Shown here: positions 6,442 through 16,129 of the stretch, piece by piece
How the letters are laid out: each line of letters begins with the position of its first letter
Numbering within the stretch: the first letter of the stretch is position 1
Source: Antrihabitans cavernicola
GTDB taxonomy: Bacteria; Actinomycetota; Actinomycetes; Mycobacteriales; Mycobacteriaceae
Direction: 5' to 3'
Assembly (NCBI RefSeq): GCF_008297975.1
Contig: NZ_VLNY01000020.1
Location: 1 to 62,102, forward strand
Length of the DNA stretch: 62,102 nucleotides
Program-made: the position numbers and the translations under genes
Notes under the pieces: model-generated
Told to the model about the DNA's origin: nothing
What the model saw: only the letters and a program-made list of their open reading frames with translations
The model's database searches: none

Positions 6442-8982
6442 CTAGAGTCGTGGGTCCACCGGCTCCGATTCCATCGCCAGCACACCGAACACCGCCTGGT
6501 GGATGCTGTGCAGCGGCTCGCCCCGGACCGATCGATCCAGCGCTTCGATACCGAGAGCGTATTCGCGCAGCGCCATCGACTCCTTGTGCCGGAGATTGCG
6601 CTCGCGCAAGGACTTCAATCGATCGGGCTCGGTGTAGTCCGGACCGTAGATCAGCCGAAGATACTCACGCCCACGAACTTTCATCCCGGGCTGCATCTTG
6701 CCGCGCGGGGCATTCTCCGCAGGCTTGACCACCATCCCTTCGCCGCCTGCGGCTGTCAGTTCCTCCCACCAGCGCTCTGCGGCGGTCACCGAGGCCGCAT
6801 CCGACAGGTCGACCTCGAGTCGCCGCGTGGTCGCGAACAAGGTCGGTGCAGCACCGACAAGCCGGTCGGCCAACTCGAGATGCCAGGAGTGCGGTCGGTC
6901 GGCGTACGTTCCGTTGCTGCTCGCCAGCAACTGAAACGGTGCGATCCGCACGCCGACAAGTCCGTCGGTCGGCCACACGTACCGACGGTAGGCATCGGTG
7001 AACTCTCCGATATTGCTGCGTCGCCGCATGTTTCGGTCTCGCAGCTCATCGACGGGGAGAGCGCGGGCGGCAGCAAGCGACAGCACCGACTCCTCGGCCG
7101 ACAGGTTGGCACGCGCAACCGCACCCGCCGTCGCGTACTCCGACTTGATCAGTCCCTCCGCCTTGGCGGACCAGGGCATGAGCTCGCAATCGAGGATGAC
7201 CCAGTCGGCAGCGAGCTCGTCCCACAGCCCGGCCGACTCGAACGCCGCCGCCATGGACGCCACCAGGACCTCGGTGAGCTCCGCCTCGAACACCGGCCTG
7301 CCGGTGCGTGTGTAAGCAGTTCCGGTCGCGTTACCGATCGCACCGAACTTGGTCCGGGCGATCTCCGCATCACGACAGACGACGACAACCACACGCGAGC
7401 CCATGTGCTTCTCCTCGCAGATCACCGCAGTCGCACCGAGGCGCCGGTAATCGTCGAACGCCTCCGTCGGATATTCGAGGTAGCCGTCGCGCGTGGCTGT
7501 ACGGCTCGGTGCCATCGTCGGCGGAAGGTAATGCAACCACTCCGGCGCGAGAGCGAACCTGCTCATCACTTCCAGTGCGCCCGCGGCATTCTCGGGACGA
7601 ATCGACACACGACCTCGCAGCGAGGTCTCGACTCCGGTCGGGCCGATGACGTCGGTCAGGTCGAGAGACGAAGCCTCGCGAACGAATTCGCCGAGCGGCT
7701 TCGTCGGCTGATACCAGACCTGCTGCGCGGGAACGGATACGAGTTCGCCCTCCGGATACCGGAGAGCCGTCAGCTTGCCACCGAAGACGCACCCGGTATC
7801 GAGGCACATCGTGCGGTTCTCCCACTTTGCCTCCGGCACCGGCGTGTGACCGTAGAGCACCATCGCCGAGCCCCGGTACTCCTGCGCCCATGGGTATCTG
7901 ACGGGAAGTCCGAATTCGTCGGTCTCACCCGTGGTGTCACCGTACAGCGCGAAACTACGCACACGCCCGGACGCGCGACCGTGATACTTCTCGATCAAGC
8001 CCGCGTGCGCCACGACGAGGTTGCCGCCGTCGAGGACAAGGTGCGCGACCAGCCCGTCGCAGAAATCGAGCACCTCTCGGCGGAATTCCGCACTCTCGGC
8101 GTCCAACTGTTCGAGCGTCTCGGCCAGTCCGTGCGATCGGGTGACTTGCCGCCCCCGCGTCTTTCGTCCACCCAGCGCCTTGACGAGCTTGTTCTCGTGG
8201 TTGCCCGGCACCGCCAGCGCCTCACCTGCACCGACCATTCCCATCACCAGGCGCAGTACGCCGACGGAGTCCGGTCCGCGGTCCACGTAGTCGCCGAGGA
8301 ACACGGCCGTACGACCAGCCGGCGGAACCGCACCGACCGCTGCACCGGAGCCGTCACGGCGCAGCGTGTATCCCATTGTCGTCAAGAGGGTTTCGAGCTC
8401 GCCGAGGCACCCGTGCACATCACCGATGACATCGAATGGGCCGCGAAGGTCGTGGCGGTCGCTGCGTAGCGGTGTCCGCACGAACGTGGCGGCCTCGACG
8501 TCGTCGATGCCGTCGAGTACGTGGACAGTTCGAAACCCTTCCTTCGACAGGCCACGCAGCGACCGCCGCAACTGCTGGTCCTGACGACGCAACACCTCCC
8601 GCCCGAACGAGCGATCGGCGCGTTCCGCATTGCGTTGTGCACATACCGATTCCGGGACGTCGAGAACAACGGCTACCGGCAGCACATCGTATTCGCGCGC
8701 GAGCGCGATCAGCGACTTGCGCGCGGCCGGTTGAACATTGGTCGCGTCGACCACGGTCAGCCTGCCCGCCTTCAACCGGGTGGCGACGATGAACTCCAAC
8801 AACGCGAAGGCATCTGCGGTGGCGGACTGCAGGTTCGGATCGTCGCTGACCATGCCGCGGCACATATCGCTCGACACCGTCTCGAACGGACCGAAGTTCT
8901 TCGCGGCGAACGACGACTTCCCCGACCCACTGATGCCGACGAGCACCACCAACGACAGGTCGGGAATCTCGAAGGCGGTCAT
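6442..8982 (-). CDS. pnkp: Pnkp, RNA end-healing and sealing enzyme (kinase-phosphatase-ligase)
   Basis: An 846-residue three-domain enzyme close to the length of Clostridium thermocellum Pnkp. The N-terminal kinase has the P-loop VGISGSGKSSF at residues 15-25. The central metallophosphatase has GDVHG (187-191), GDYVDRG (230-236) and GNHEN (260-264). The C-terminal nucleotidyltransferase (ligase) has EEKHMGSR, with Lys525 as the expected AMP acceptor. The enzyme phosphorylates 5'-OH ends, removes 2',3'-cyclic phosphates, and with Hen1 seals RNA cut by ribotoxins. The ATG at 8982 overlaps the hen1 stop (ATGA), and a longer in-frame extension would run into hen1. The gene pair is a known bacterial cassette, here placed directly after the str operon. 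Confidence 0.96.
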   Translation of the reverse strand: MTAFEIPDLSLVVLVGISGSGKSSFAAKNFGPFETVSSDMCRGMVSDDPNLQSATADAFALLEFIVATRLKAGRLTVVDATNVQPAARKSLIALAREYDVLPVAVVLDVPESVCAQRNAERADRSFGREVLRRQDQQLRRSLRGLSKEGFRTVHVLDGIDDVEAATFVRTPLRSDRHDLRGPFDVIGDVHGCLGELETLLTTMGYTLRRDGSGAAVGAVPPAGRTAVFLGDYVDRGPDSVGVLRLVMGMVGAGEALAVPGNHENKLVKALGGRKTRGRQVTRSHGLAETLEQLDAESAEFRREVLDFCDGLVAHLVLDGGNLVVAHAGLIEKYHGRASGRVRSFALYGDTTGETDEFGLPVRYPWAQEYRGSAMVLYGHTPVPEAKWENRTMCLDTGCVFGGKLTALRYPEGELVSVPAQQVWYQPTKPLGEFVREASSLDLTDVIGPTGVETSLRGRVSIRPENAAGALEVMSRFALAPEWLHYLPPTMAPSRTATRDGYLEYPTEAFDDYRRLGATAVICEEKHMGSRVVVVVCRDAEIARTKFGAIGNATGTAYTRTGRPVFEAELTEVLVASMAAAFESAGLWDELAADWVILDCELMPWSAKAEGLIKSEYATAGAVARANLSAEESVLSLAAARALPVDELRDRNMRRRSNIGEFTDAYRRYVWPTDGLVGVRIAPFQLLASSNGTYADRPHSWHLELADRLVGAAPTLFATTRRLEVDLSDAASVTAAERWWEELTAAGGEGMVVKPAENAPRGKMQPGMKVRGREYLRLIYGPDYTEPDRLKSLRERNLRHKESMALREYALGIEALDRSVRGEPLHSIHQAVFGVLAMESEPVDPRL

Positions 8983-10286
8983 GACGACACCTCGATTCGA
9001 CTGAACACCGCGAGCTGCGTCGGGGCGCCCAATGCCTCGTCGACCGGTCCGATCGGATGGAACGCGACGGTATAGCCGTGATCCGAGGCAACCACCGCAC
9101 CCCATCCCTCGAATTGGGTTCTGGTGAACTCGAATCGGTGATCTGGGTGCCGAAATTCGCCGTGCGCCAACGCGGGGTAGAGCGCGTTGTATTCGGCGTT
9201 CGGTGTGGTCACCAGAACGGTGCGCGCTCTGGCTTGCGCGAAGACCGACCGGATCAGCGCGGGAAGTCGCGGCGGGTCGACGTGTTCGATCACCTCCATC
9301 AGCACCATCGCGTCGAATCCGCTCAGCCGAGCGTCGCGATACGTCGCCGATGTCTGCAGTAGAGCGATCCGATCCCGTTCCCTGTCGGACAGATCGTCGA
9401 GGCGAAGTCGCTTGCGCGCCTTCGTCAACGCTCGGTCGCTGACGTCGGCACCGACGATCGTGCCGAACGAGTGGTCGGCGAACAGCGCACGCAGCAACCT
9501 GCCTTCACCGCAGCCGAGGTCGACCACCGACTTGGCTCCGAGGGTCCGCAGCTGATCGAGCACCGCACCGATGCGCTGTTCGCCGAGCGACGGGTCGCGC
9601 ACCACGACAGGCTCGTCCGGTGCATCGGGCACCAGCCTGTCGAGCGCAGAGGCCACGAGTTCGCGCCGATGCGCCAGGTAGCGCGACGCAATCAGATCGG
9701 ACTCTGGATGTGCACCGAGCCAATCCCCTGCTGCCCGAACAAGTTTGTCTGCTTCCTCGGCGCCAACCCAATAGTGCTTGGCATCATCGAGAACCGGGAG
9801 CAGCACGTACAGGTGGCGCAACGCGGCGGACAGAGCGAGCGTTCCGGTCAGTGTCAGACTCACGAATTCGGAGTTGCCCCAGTGCGGCAGTTGCGGATCC
9901 AGTGGAATCGGCTCGGCAACCACCTGCCAGCCGAGCGGCCCGAACAGCCGCTTCGACAGATCGGCGCCACCGCGTGATGGCACGGCGGGAAACTCGATCG
10001 TCAATTCGGCTGCGGCGTCCACCAGTTCGGGTCGAGTTGTGCACACGCCTGCGATCGTCTGCTTGAACAGCCTCGACAACGCGACAGCCATCGCCGACGC
10101 AGGCGCGTCGTCGACAACGACCGCGATGGTCGAACGCTGCTGCGACGACTCGGGATACAACACGGTCGCCGTACCGACGGACAGCTCGAACGTCTGCACG
10201 CGGTCGGGATGCTTGTGCAGCAGGAACCCGATTCCGGTGGTGTCGGGGAAATCGGTTGTCGCAGCGGCGGTGACGGTCACAAGCAC
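8979..10286 (-). CDS. hen1: Hen1, RNA 3'-terminal ribose 2'-O-methyltransferase
   Basis: A 435-residue protein with the two-part layout of bacterial Hen1. The N-terminal half (1 to about 240) is the domain that associates with Pnkp and activates the ligase. The C-terminal half is an SAM methyltransferase with VVDLGCGEGRLL near 254-265. The metal-binding set is seen as EVIEH (331-335) and His383 in RHPDHRFEFTR. The methyl group is placed on the 2'-OH at the break before sealing, which protects the repaired RNA from being cut again. It precedes pnkp with an ATGA overlap and begins 166 bases after the tuf stop, behind a terminator-like hairpin. The start is GTG; a second GTG lies 3 codons in. 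Confidence 0.95.
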   Translation of the reverse strand: MLVTVTAAATTDFPDTTGIGFLLHKHPDRVQTFELSVGTATVLYPESSQQRSTIAVVVDDAPASAMAVALSRLFKQTIAGVCTTRPELVDAAAELTIEFPAVPSRGGADLSKRLFGPLGWQVVAEPIPLDPQLPHWGNSEFVSLTLTGTLALSAALRHLYVLLPVLDDAKHYWVGAEEADKLVRAAGDWLGAHPESDLIASRYLAHRRELVASALDRLVPDAPDEPVVVRDPSLGEQRIGAVLDQLRTLGAKSVVDLGCGEGRLLRALFADHSFGTIVGADVSDRALTKARKRLRLDDLSDRERDRIALLQTSATYRDARLSGFDAMVLMEVIEHVDPPRLPALIRSVFAQARARTVLVTTPNAEYNALYPALAHGEFRHPDHRFEFTRTQFEGWGAVVASDHGYTVAFHPIGPVDEALGAPTQLAVFSRIEVSS

Positions 10287-10368
10287 CGCACCGACGTTAC
10301 GGGACCGGCCTGGACCCGCCCACCGGTTTACTCAGCTACCGGGGCCGCAGCCGCCCCGCGAACGACAA

Positions 10369-10401
10369 TGGCGCCGGTCCCCCGACGGGAAACCGGCGCC
10401 A
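10369..10401 (-). terminator. Terminator hairpin after tuf
   Basis: TGGCGCCGGT and ACCGGCGCCA form a perfect 10-base-pair stem with a 13-base loop. The stem can be extended by CAG/TTG pairing on the minus strand. It lies about 50 bases past the tuf stop. There is no long T run, as is common in high-GC actinobacteria. It separates the str operon from hen1-pnkp. Confidence 0.75.
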
Positions 10402-10452
10402 CTGTTGGCTCTGTGCAGCAGGTATTACTTAGATGATCGCCGTAGGCGGAGC

Positions 10453-11646
10453 CTACTTAATGATCTTCGTAACCCGACCGGCGCCGACGGTGCGGCCACC
10501 TTCACGGATTGCGAAACGCAGGCCCTCGTCCATGGCGATGGGCTGGATCAGCACGACGGACATCTCGGTGTTGTCACCGGGCATGACCATCTCGGTGCCC
10601 TCGGGCAGCGTCACAACGCCCGTCACGTCAGTCGTACGGAAGTAGAACTGCGGGCGGTAGTTGTTGAAGAACGGCGTGTGGCGGCCGCCCTCTTCCTTGT
10701 TCAGGATGTACGCCTGGCCCTCGAACTCGGTGTGCGGCGTGGTGGTGCCGGGCTTCACGACGACCTGGCCGCGCTCGACATCTTCACGCTTGATGCCACG
10801 AACCAGCAGACCGACGTTGTCGCCCGCCTGGCCGGAGTCGAGCAGCTTGCGGAACATCTCGATGCCGGTGACGGTGGTCTTGGTCGACTTCTCCTTGATG
10901 CCGACGATTTCCACATCCTCGTTCACGTTGATGTGGCCACGCTCGACACGACCGGTGACAACGGTGCCACGACCGGTGATGGTGAAAACGTCCTCGACGG
11001 GCATGAGGAACGGCTTCTCCGTCTCGCGGACCGGGTCCGGAACCGAGTCGTCGACAGCCTGCATGAGCTCGAGGATCGACTCGGCCCACTTCTCGTCACC
11101 CTCGAGTGCCTTCAGCGCGGAGACCTTGACGACGGGAGCGTTGTCGCCGTCGAACTCCTGCGCGGACAGCAGCTCACGGACCTCCATCTCGACGAGCTCG
11201 ATGATCTCTTCGTCGTCGACCATGTCGGCCTTGTTCAGCGCAACCAGGATGTACGGCACACCGACCTGACGAGCGAGCAGCACGTGCTCGCGGGTCTGCG
11301 GCATCGGACCGTCGGTAGCTGCAACGACCAGGATCGCGCCGTCCATCTGAGCCGCGCCGGTGATCATGTTCTTGATGTAGTCGGCGTGACCGGGAGCATC
11401 GACGTGAGCGTAGTGACGCTTCTCCGTCTGGTACTCGACGTGCGAGATGTTGATCGTGATACCACGAGCCTTCTCTTCGGGAGCCTTGTCGATCTGATCG
11501 AAGGCAAAGCTCTCGTTGAGAGTCGGGTACTTGTCGTGCAGAACCTTGGTGATAGCCGCGGTCAGCGTCGTTTTGCCGTGGTCAACGTGACCGATGGTCC
11601 CGATGTTGACGTGCGGCTTCGTCCGCTCGAACTTCGCCTTCGCCAC
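10453..11646 (-). CDS. tuf: Elongation factor Tu
   Basis: A 397-residue EF-Tu that delivers aminoacyl-tRNA to the ribosome. The GTPase motifs are all present: GHVDHGKTT (P-loop, about residue 19), [12 protein letters not shown] (switch I), DAPGHADYI (G3) and NKADM (G4). Domain 3 ends with [10 protein letters not shown]. It is the last gene of the str operon, 98 bases after fusA, with an AGGAGG ribosome binding site just before the ATG. Full length, with nothing unusual. Confidence 0.99.
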   Translation of the reverse strand: MAKAKFERTKPHVNIGTIGHVDHGKTTLTAAITKVLHDKYPTLNESFAFDQIDKAPEEKARGITINISHVEYQTEKRHYAHVDAPGHADYIKNMITGAAQMDGAILVVAATDGPMPQTREHVLLARQVGVPYILVALNKADMVDDEEIIELVEMEVRELLSAQEFDGDNAPVVKVSALKALEGDEKWAESILELMQAVDDSVPDPVRETEKPFLMPVEDVFTITGRGTVVTGRVERGHINVNEDVEIVGIKEKSTKTTVTGIEMFRKLLDSGQAGDNVGLLVRGIKREDVERGQVVVKPGTTTPHTEFEGQAYILNKEEGGRHTPFFNNYRPQFYFRTTDVTGVVTLPEGTEMVMPGDNTEMSVVLIQPIAMDEGLRFAIREGGRTVGAGRVTKIIK

Positions 11647-11744
11647 TGTGTGTCCTCCTGGACTGTCATTTGCCTGCGGGTGTGCAGCATTGCGGTTTCA
11701 TTAACAGGTGGTGCGGTCGTGCCTGGTCCAGCTCCCGGGAGGTA

Positions 11745-13847
11745 TTACTCCCCGGTGGCCTTCGCGATGATTTCCTTGGACACATTGGCCGGAACCTCTG
11801 CGTAGGAATCGAACACCATGGAGTAGTTCGCCCGGCCCTGAGTCTTCGACCGAAGGTCTCCGATGTAGCCGAACATCTCCGAGAGCGGAACCAGCGCCTT
11901 CACGACACGGGCACCACTGCGTTCCTCCATGGCCTGAATTTGACCACGGCGGGAGTTGAGGTCGCCGATCACGTCGCCCATGTAGTCCTCGGGCGTGATT
12001 ACCTCGACAGCCATCAACGGCTCGAGGATAACCGGACCGGCCTTACGGGCCGCTTCCTTGAAGGCTGCGGAGCCCGCGATCTTGAAGGCCATTTCCGACG
12101 AGTCGACGTCGTGGTATGCACCGTCGATCAGTGTCACCTTCACGTCCACCAGCGGATAGCCGGCGAGCACGCCGTACTGCATGGCATCCTGCGCACCCGC
12201 GTCGACGGATCCGATGTACTCCTTCGGAACACGGCCACCGGTGACCTTGTTCTCGAATTCGTAGTGCGCACCGTCTTCGCCGTGGAACGGGTCGATGTTG
12301 ATGATGACCTTGGCGAACTGGCCGGAACCACCCGTTTGCTTCTTGTGGGTGTAGGAGTGCTTCTCCACCGACTTGGTGATGGTCTCGCGGTACGCGACCT
12401 GCGGCTTGCCGACGTTGGCCTCGACCTTGAACTCGCGACGCATACGGTCGACGAGGATGTCGAGGTGGAGCTCGCCCATGCCGCCGATGACGGTCTGGCC
12501 GGTCTCGTCGTCGAGCTTCACCGAGAAGGTGGGATCCTCTTCGGCGAGCTTCTGGATCGCGGTGCCGAGCTTCTCCTGGTCCGACTTGGTCTTCGGCTCG
12601 ATGGAGACGTTGATGACCGGGTCCGGGAACGTCATCGACTCGAGAACGATCTGCTGCTGCGGATCGCAGAGCGTATCGCCCGTCGTCGTGTCCTTCAGAC
12701 CGATCACGGCGTAGATGTGACCGGCACTGGCGGTCGCCACCGGGTTCTCCTTGTTGGAGTGCATCTGGAAGAGCTTGCCCAGACGCTCCTTCTTCTCCTT
12801 GGTCGAGTTGATGACCTGGGAGCCGGAGTCGACCTTGCCCGAATACACGCGGACATAGGTCAGCTTGCCGAAGAACGGGTGCGTCGCGACCTTGAATGCC
12901 AGCGCGGCGAACGGCTCGGTGGCGTCGGGCTTCCGAGTGAGAAGCTCCTCTTCCTTACCGGGCACGTGGCCGGTGGTGGCCTCGACGTCCAGCGGGGACG
13001 GGAGGTAGTCGATGACGGCGTCGAGCATGGGCTGAACGCCCTTGTTCTTGAACGCCGAACCACACAGCACCGGGTACAGCTCCGAGCTGACCGTGAGCTT
13101 GCGGATGGCGGCCTTGATCTCGTCGATCGTCAGCTCTTCGCCGCCGAAGTGCTTCTCGAGAAGTGCCTCGTCGGACTCGGCAACGGTCTCGAGCAGCTCG
13201 GTGCGGTACTCGTCGGCCCGCTCCTTGAGCTCGGCCGGAATCTCGATGGTCTCGTAGGTCTCACCGAGCTTCGTCTCGCCACGCCACACCTTGGCGTTCA
13301 TCTCGACCAGGTCGACGATGCCTTCGAAGTCGTTCTCGGCACCGATCGGCAGCTGAATGACGAGAGGACGAGCGCCCAACCTGTCTTTGATGGTCTGGAC
13401 CGTGTAGTAGAAGTCCGCGCCGAGCTTGTCCATCTTGTTGACGAAACAGATGCGCGGGACGTCGTACTTGTCGGCCTGACGCCAGACCTGCTCGGACTGC
13501 GGCTCGACGCCTTCCTTGCCGTCGAACACGGCAACGGCACCGTCGAGAACACGCAGCGACCGCTCGACCTCGACCGTGAAGTCGACGTGGCCGGGCGTAT
13601 CGATGATGTTGATCTGGTTGTCGTTCCAGAAGCAGGTGGTGGCAGCCGACGTGATCGTGATGCCACGTTCCTGTTCCTGCTCCATCCAGTCCATGGTGGC
13701 TGCGCCATCGTGGACTTCACCGATCTTGTAGCTGATACCGGTGTAGAAGAGGATGCGTTCGGTAGTGGTGGTTTTGCCGGCATCGATGTGCGCCATGATG
13801 CCGATATTGCGGACCTTGTTGAGGTCGGTCAGCACGTCCTGTGCCAC
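11745..13847 (-). CDS. fusA: Elongation factor G
   Basis: A 700-residue EF-G, the GTPase that drives ribosome translocation. The motifs are [20 protein letters not shown] near residue 18, [20 protein letters not shown] (G3) and [10 protein letters not shown] (G4). The C terminus ends with [14 protein letters not shown]. It lies third in the str operon, 97 bases after rpsG. The FBP/FusB-like gene at 32.6 kb belongs to a family that binds this factor. Confidence 0.99.
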   Translation of the reverse strand: MAQDVLTDLNKVRNIGIMAHIDAGKTTTTERILFYTGISYKIGEVHDGAATMDWMEQEQERGITITSAATTCFWNDNQINIIDTPGHVDFTVEVERSLRVLDGAVAVFDGKEGVEPQSEQVWRQADKYDVPRICFVNKMDKLGADFYYTVQTIKDRLGARPLVIQLPIGAENDFEGIVDLVEMNAKVWRGETKLGETYETIEIPAELKERADEYRTELLETVAESDEALLEKHFGGEELTIDEIKAAIRKLTVSSELYPVLCGSAFKNKGVQPMLDAVIDYLPSPLDVEATTGHVPGKEEELLTRKPDATEPFAALAFKVATHPFFGKLTYVRVYSGKVDSGSQVINSTKEKKERLGKLFQMHSNKENPVATASAGHIYAVIGLKDTTTGDTLCDPQQQIVLESMTFPDPVINVSIEPKTKSDQEKLGTAIQKLAEEDPTFSVKLDDETGQTVIGGMGELHLDILVDRMRREFKVEANVGKPQVAYRETITKSVEKHSYTHKKQTGGSGQFAKVIINIDPFHGEDGAHYEFENKVTGGRVPKEYIGSVDAGAQDAMQYGVLAGYPLVDVKVTLIDGAYHDVDSSEMAFKIAGSAAFKEAARKAGPVILEPLMAVEVITPEDYMGDVIGDLNSRRGQIQAMEERSGARVVKALVPLSEMFGYIGDLRSKTQGRANYSMVFDSYAEVPANVSKEIIAKATGE

Positions 13848-13944
13848 AGGATTCTTCCCCGCTTCTAGCTAGTAGGTCTCGTTCTGATTTTCAACGTGCA
13901 TAACGTCGAGACCGGACGAAAAGTGCCGGTCCCGACGTCGGACG

Positions 13945-14415
13945 TCACCAGCGGTAGTGGGCGAAAGCCTTGTTCGCGTCGGCCATCTTGTGAGTGTCTT
14001 CGCGACGCTTCACCGATGCTCCGAGGCCGTTGCTCGCGTCGAGCAGCTCGTTGGCGAGACGCTCGACCATCGTCTTCTCACGACGTGCGCGGGAGAACGT
14101 GACCAACCAGCGCAACGCGAGAGTGTTGGAGCGACCCGGACGAACCTCAACCGGCACCTGGTAGGTGGCGCCACCGACACGACGGCTCTTCACCTCGAGG
14201 GCGGGCTTGACGTTGTCGAGTGCACGCTTGAGGGTGACGACCGGGTCGGTGCCCGTCTTCTCGCGTGCCTGCTCGAGCGCGCCGTAGACGATGCGCTCGG
14301 CAGTCGACTTCTTGCCGTCGAGCAGGATCTTGTTGACAAGCTGCGTGACCAACGGCGATCCGTAGACAGGATCGTTGATCAGCGGACGCTTGGGTGCTGG
14401 GCCCTTGCGTGGCAT
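13945..14415 (-). CDS. rpsG: 30S ribosomal protein S7
   Basis: A 156-residue S7, the usual length. It starts [20 protein letters not shown] and ends [12 protein letters not shown]7 nucleates assembly of the 30S head. The ATG at 14415 is 1 base after the rpsL stop codon, so translation is coupled. Longer in-frame extensions would read through rpsL and are rejected. Confidence 0.99.
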   Translation of the reverse strand: MPRKGPAPKRPLINDPVYGSPLVTQLVNKILLDGKKSTAERIVYGALEQAREKTGTDPVVTLKRALDNVKPALEVKSRRVGGATYQVPVEVRPGRSNTLALRWLVTFSRARREKTMVERLANELLDASNGLGASVKRREDTHKMADANKAFAHYRW

Positions 14416-14416
14416 A

Positions 14417-14791
14417 TCAGCTCTTCTCCTTCTTGGCGCCGTAACGGCTGCGGGCCTGCTTGCGGTTCTTGACACCCTGGGTGTCGAGCGAGCCGCGGAT
14501 GATCTTGTAGCGAACGCCGGGGAGGTCCTTAACTCGACCGCCACGCACGAGCACCATCGAGTGCTCCTGCAGGTTGTGGCCTTCACCGGGGATGTATGCC
14601 GTGACCTCGACCGAGCTGGTGAGGCGAACACGCGCGACCTTACGCAGCGCCGAGTTCGGCTTCTTCGGGGTGGTCGTGTACACGCGAGTGCACACGCCGC
14701 GGCGCTGGGGGCTGCCCTTCAGGGCGGCGGTCTTCAGCTTCGCGACCTTGTCGGTGCGACCCTTGCGGACCAGCTGGTTGATGGTTGGCAT
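14417..14791 (-). CDS. rpsL: 30S ribosomal protein S12
   Basis: A 124-residue S12, first gene of the str operon. It starts [15 protein letters not shown] and contains [19 protein letters not shown] and [13 protein letters not shown]. The two positions linked to streptomycin resistance are wild type (Lys43 and Lys88), so the sequence predicts a streptomycin-sensitive S12. AGAGGAAAG precedes the ATG. The promoter must lie in the 246 bases between this start and the DoxX stop. Confidence 0.99.
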   Translation of the reverse strand: MPTINQLVRKGRTDKVAKLKTAALKGSPQRRGVCTRVYTTTPKKPNSALRKVARVRLTSSVEVTAYIPGEGHNLQEHSMVLVRGGRVKDLPGVRYKIIRGSLDTQGVKNRKQARSRYGAKKEKS

Positions 14792-14922
14792 GTACCGGCT
14801 TTCCTCTGTTTCGACGCTTCGTATCTGGGATATTGCGTGTTCGTGCTTGTCAGCTTGTTCGTACTTGTCATGGGCCCTGCCTCGCATCCCGAGGTCGGGC
14901 GTGTCGCACGCGGGTAGTGGCC

Positions 14923-14945
14923 CAATTCAAGGCACAGCTGAATTG
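14923..14945. promoter_or_regulatory. Inverted repeat between doxX and rpsL
   Basis: CAATTCA-N9-TGAATTG is a perfect 7-base inverted repeat, 132-154 bases ahead of rpsL and about 93 bases past the doxX stop. It could be an operator in the str promoter region or a weak terminator for doxX. I see no clear -35/-10 pair in the surrounding 246-base gap (14792-15037). Confidence 0.4.
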
Positions 14946-15037
14946 TCAGCCGCTCTCGCTGGCCTCTACCTTGCATACAATCCTGCCCGCGTACTCCGGG
15001 CACAGCGATCCACAGTACCTGTCTGCGCGCCTTCGGG

Positions 15038-15487
15038 TCAAAGCGCGCGGCGGATCGCGAAGGCACCCGGCCCCGCGAACGCGATGAGGAAGAAGCTCCA
15101 GCAGAACAGTATCGGCAGGTCGCCGCCGTTCTCTATCGGCCACAGGCCGGTCTTCTGATGGACGACCAGGTACGCGTAGGCCATGGCCCCGGAGCACAGC
15201 AGCGCCGCGACGCGGGTACCGAAGCCCACCGTCACCAGGATGCCGGCAATCAGCTCGATGACACCCGCCCACCAATGCGGCCAACTGAGGAACGCCGCCG
15301 TCTGACCGCCGTACGGCGCGACGGGGATTCCGAAGAGTTCGGAAAGACCGTGGAACACGAAGAGCAGGCCGGTGATGATTCGGAAGAAGCCGAGAACGAA
15401 CCAGAGCGGGGTGCCCCGCGCAACACCTGAGGCGCGTAATCCGGACACGGTTTCGGCGTTCGAAAAGGGCAAGCGCAGCACTGACAT
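15038..15487 (-). CDS. DoxX-family membrane protein
   Basis: A 149-residue protein with about four hydrophobic segments: WFVLGFFRIITGLLFVFHGL, the WWAGVIELIAGILVTVGFG region, AALLCSGAMAYAYLVV and LFCWSFFLIAFAGPGAFAI. This pattern, with an N-terminal FRIITGLLFVFHG helix and the short GYGT-like stretch replaced by VAPYGGQ, is typical of DoxX/SURF4-like proteins. In M. tuberculosis a DoxX protein forms a membrane oxidoreductase complex with SodA and SseA; no partners are next to it here. Function is otherwise unknown. Confidence 0.82.
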   Translation of the reverse strand: MSVLRLPFSNAETVSGLRASGVARGTPLWFVLGFFRIITGLLFVFHGLSELFGIPVAPYGGQTAAFLSWPHWWAGVIELIAGILVTVGFGTRVAALLCSGAMAYAYLVVHQKTGLWPIENGGDLPILFCWSFFLIAFAGPGAFAIRRAL

Positions 15488-15580
15488 GACGGACCTCTGA
15501 TCGTCGTAGTGGATGTCGGAGAAATCGGAAGCGCTTCCGACCTATCCACGTACGACGCGGGAGATTCGTTCAGATTTCCA

Positions 15581-16129
15581 CTACCTGCTGAGGTTCAACG
15601 TCAGTTCGGCGAGCTTCACGGCGGCCTGGCAGGGGTCCGGATGGGCGGCGCCGGGCCGGTATTGCACCCACCAGCCGATGATTCCGGAGCTCGGCGAGCC
15701 TGCCGTGACGCCGCACGAGTCGGGATCGTTGGGCGGCTGCGACTGAAACGCCTTGCGGCCTTGAATAGCGATGTCCTTGATCGCGTACTGCAGCTTCTCG
15801 GTGGCCGCGCGTTCCACCTGCAGCGAACCGGACTCGAACCAGTTGAACGTCACCTTGGTGTTGCCTGCCGGACCGGCGACGTCCCAGCGGCAGATCGCGC
15901 CGAAGAACCCGCGTTCGATCGAGTCACCGCCGACTGTCTTGGCGATCAGGTCGTCGGCAACGGCGTCGCATTCCTGCAGGACGTCCTTGTATTTGCCGTA
16001 GTCCTTGATGGCCGTCGACGAACCCTCGGGTAACGCCGTGCCTTGAATCGTGGAACCGCAACCCGCCGCCATCGTCGCAACGGCAACAGCGGCCAAGGCG
16101 AGTGGCAGCCTGCGCAGTCGTGTTGTCAT
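15581..16129 (-). CDS. DUF3558-like lipoprotein
   Basis: A 182-residue lipoprotein. The signal peptide ends in a lipobox (VATMAAGCGS) with the lipidated Cys near residue 24. The mature part has paired cysteines (ECDAVADDL, AICRWD, DSCGV, DPC), consistent with the DUF3558 family of secreted mycobacterial and rhodococcal lipoproteins. The ATG at 16129 is chosen because the signal peptide begins there and it overlaps the stop of the sister gene (ATGA). Function is unknown; the two similar genes look like a tandem duplication. Confidence 0.8.
   Translation of the reverse strand: MTTRLRRLPLALAAVAVATMAAGCGSTIQGTALPEGSSTAIKDYGKYKDVLQECDAVADDLIAKTVGGDSIERGFFGAICRWDVAGPAGNTKVTFNWFESGSLQVERAATEKLQYAIKDIAIQGRKAFQSQPPNDPDSCGVTAGSPSSGIIGWWVQYRPGAAHPDPCQAAVKLAELTLNLSR

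Noticed and set aside
6418-8469. A 683-residue plus-strand frame opposite pnkp
   Set aside because: It mirrors the codon structure of pnkp; the real gene is proven by intact kinase, phosphatase and ligase motifs on the minus strand.
9778-13868. Very long plus-strand open frames (675 and 732 residues) opposite tuf and fusA
   Set aside because: They are antisense shadows of highly conserved genes in high-GC DNA; their translations have low complexity (Arg, Val, Leu, Asp repeats) and no family features.
14417-14791. Streptomycin-resistance change in rpsL
   Set aside because: Lys43 and Lys88 are both wild type.
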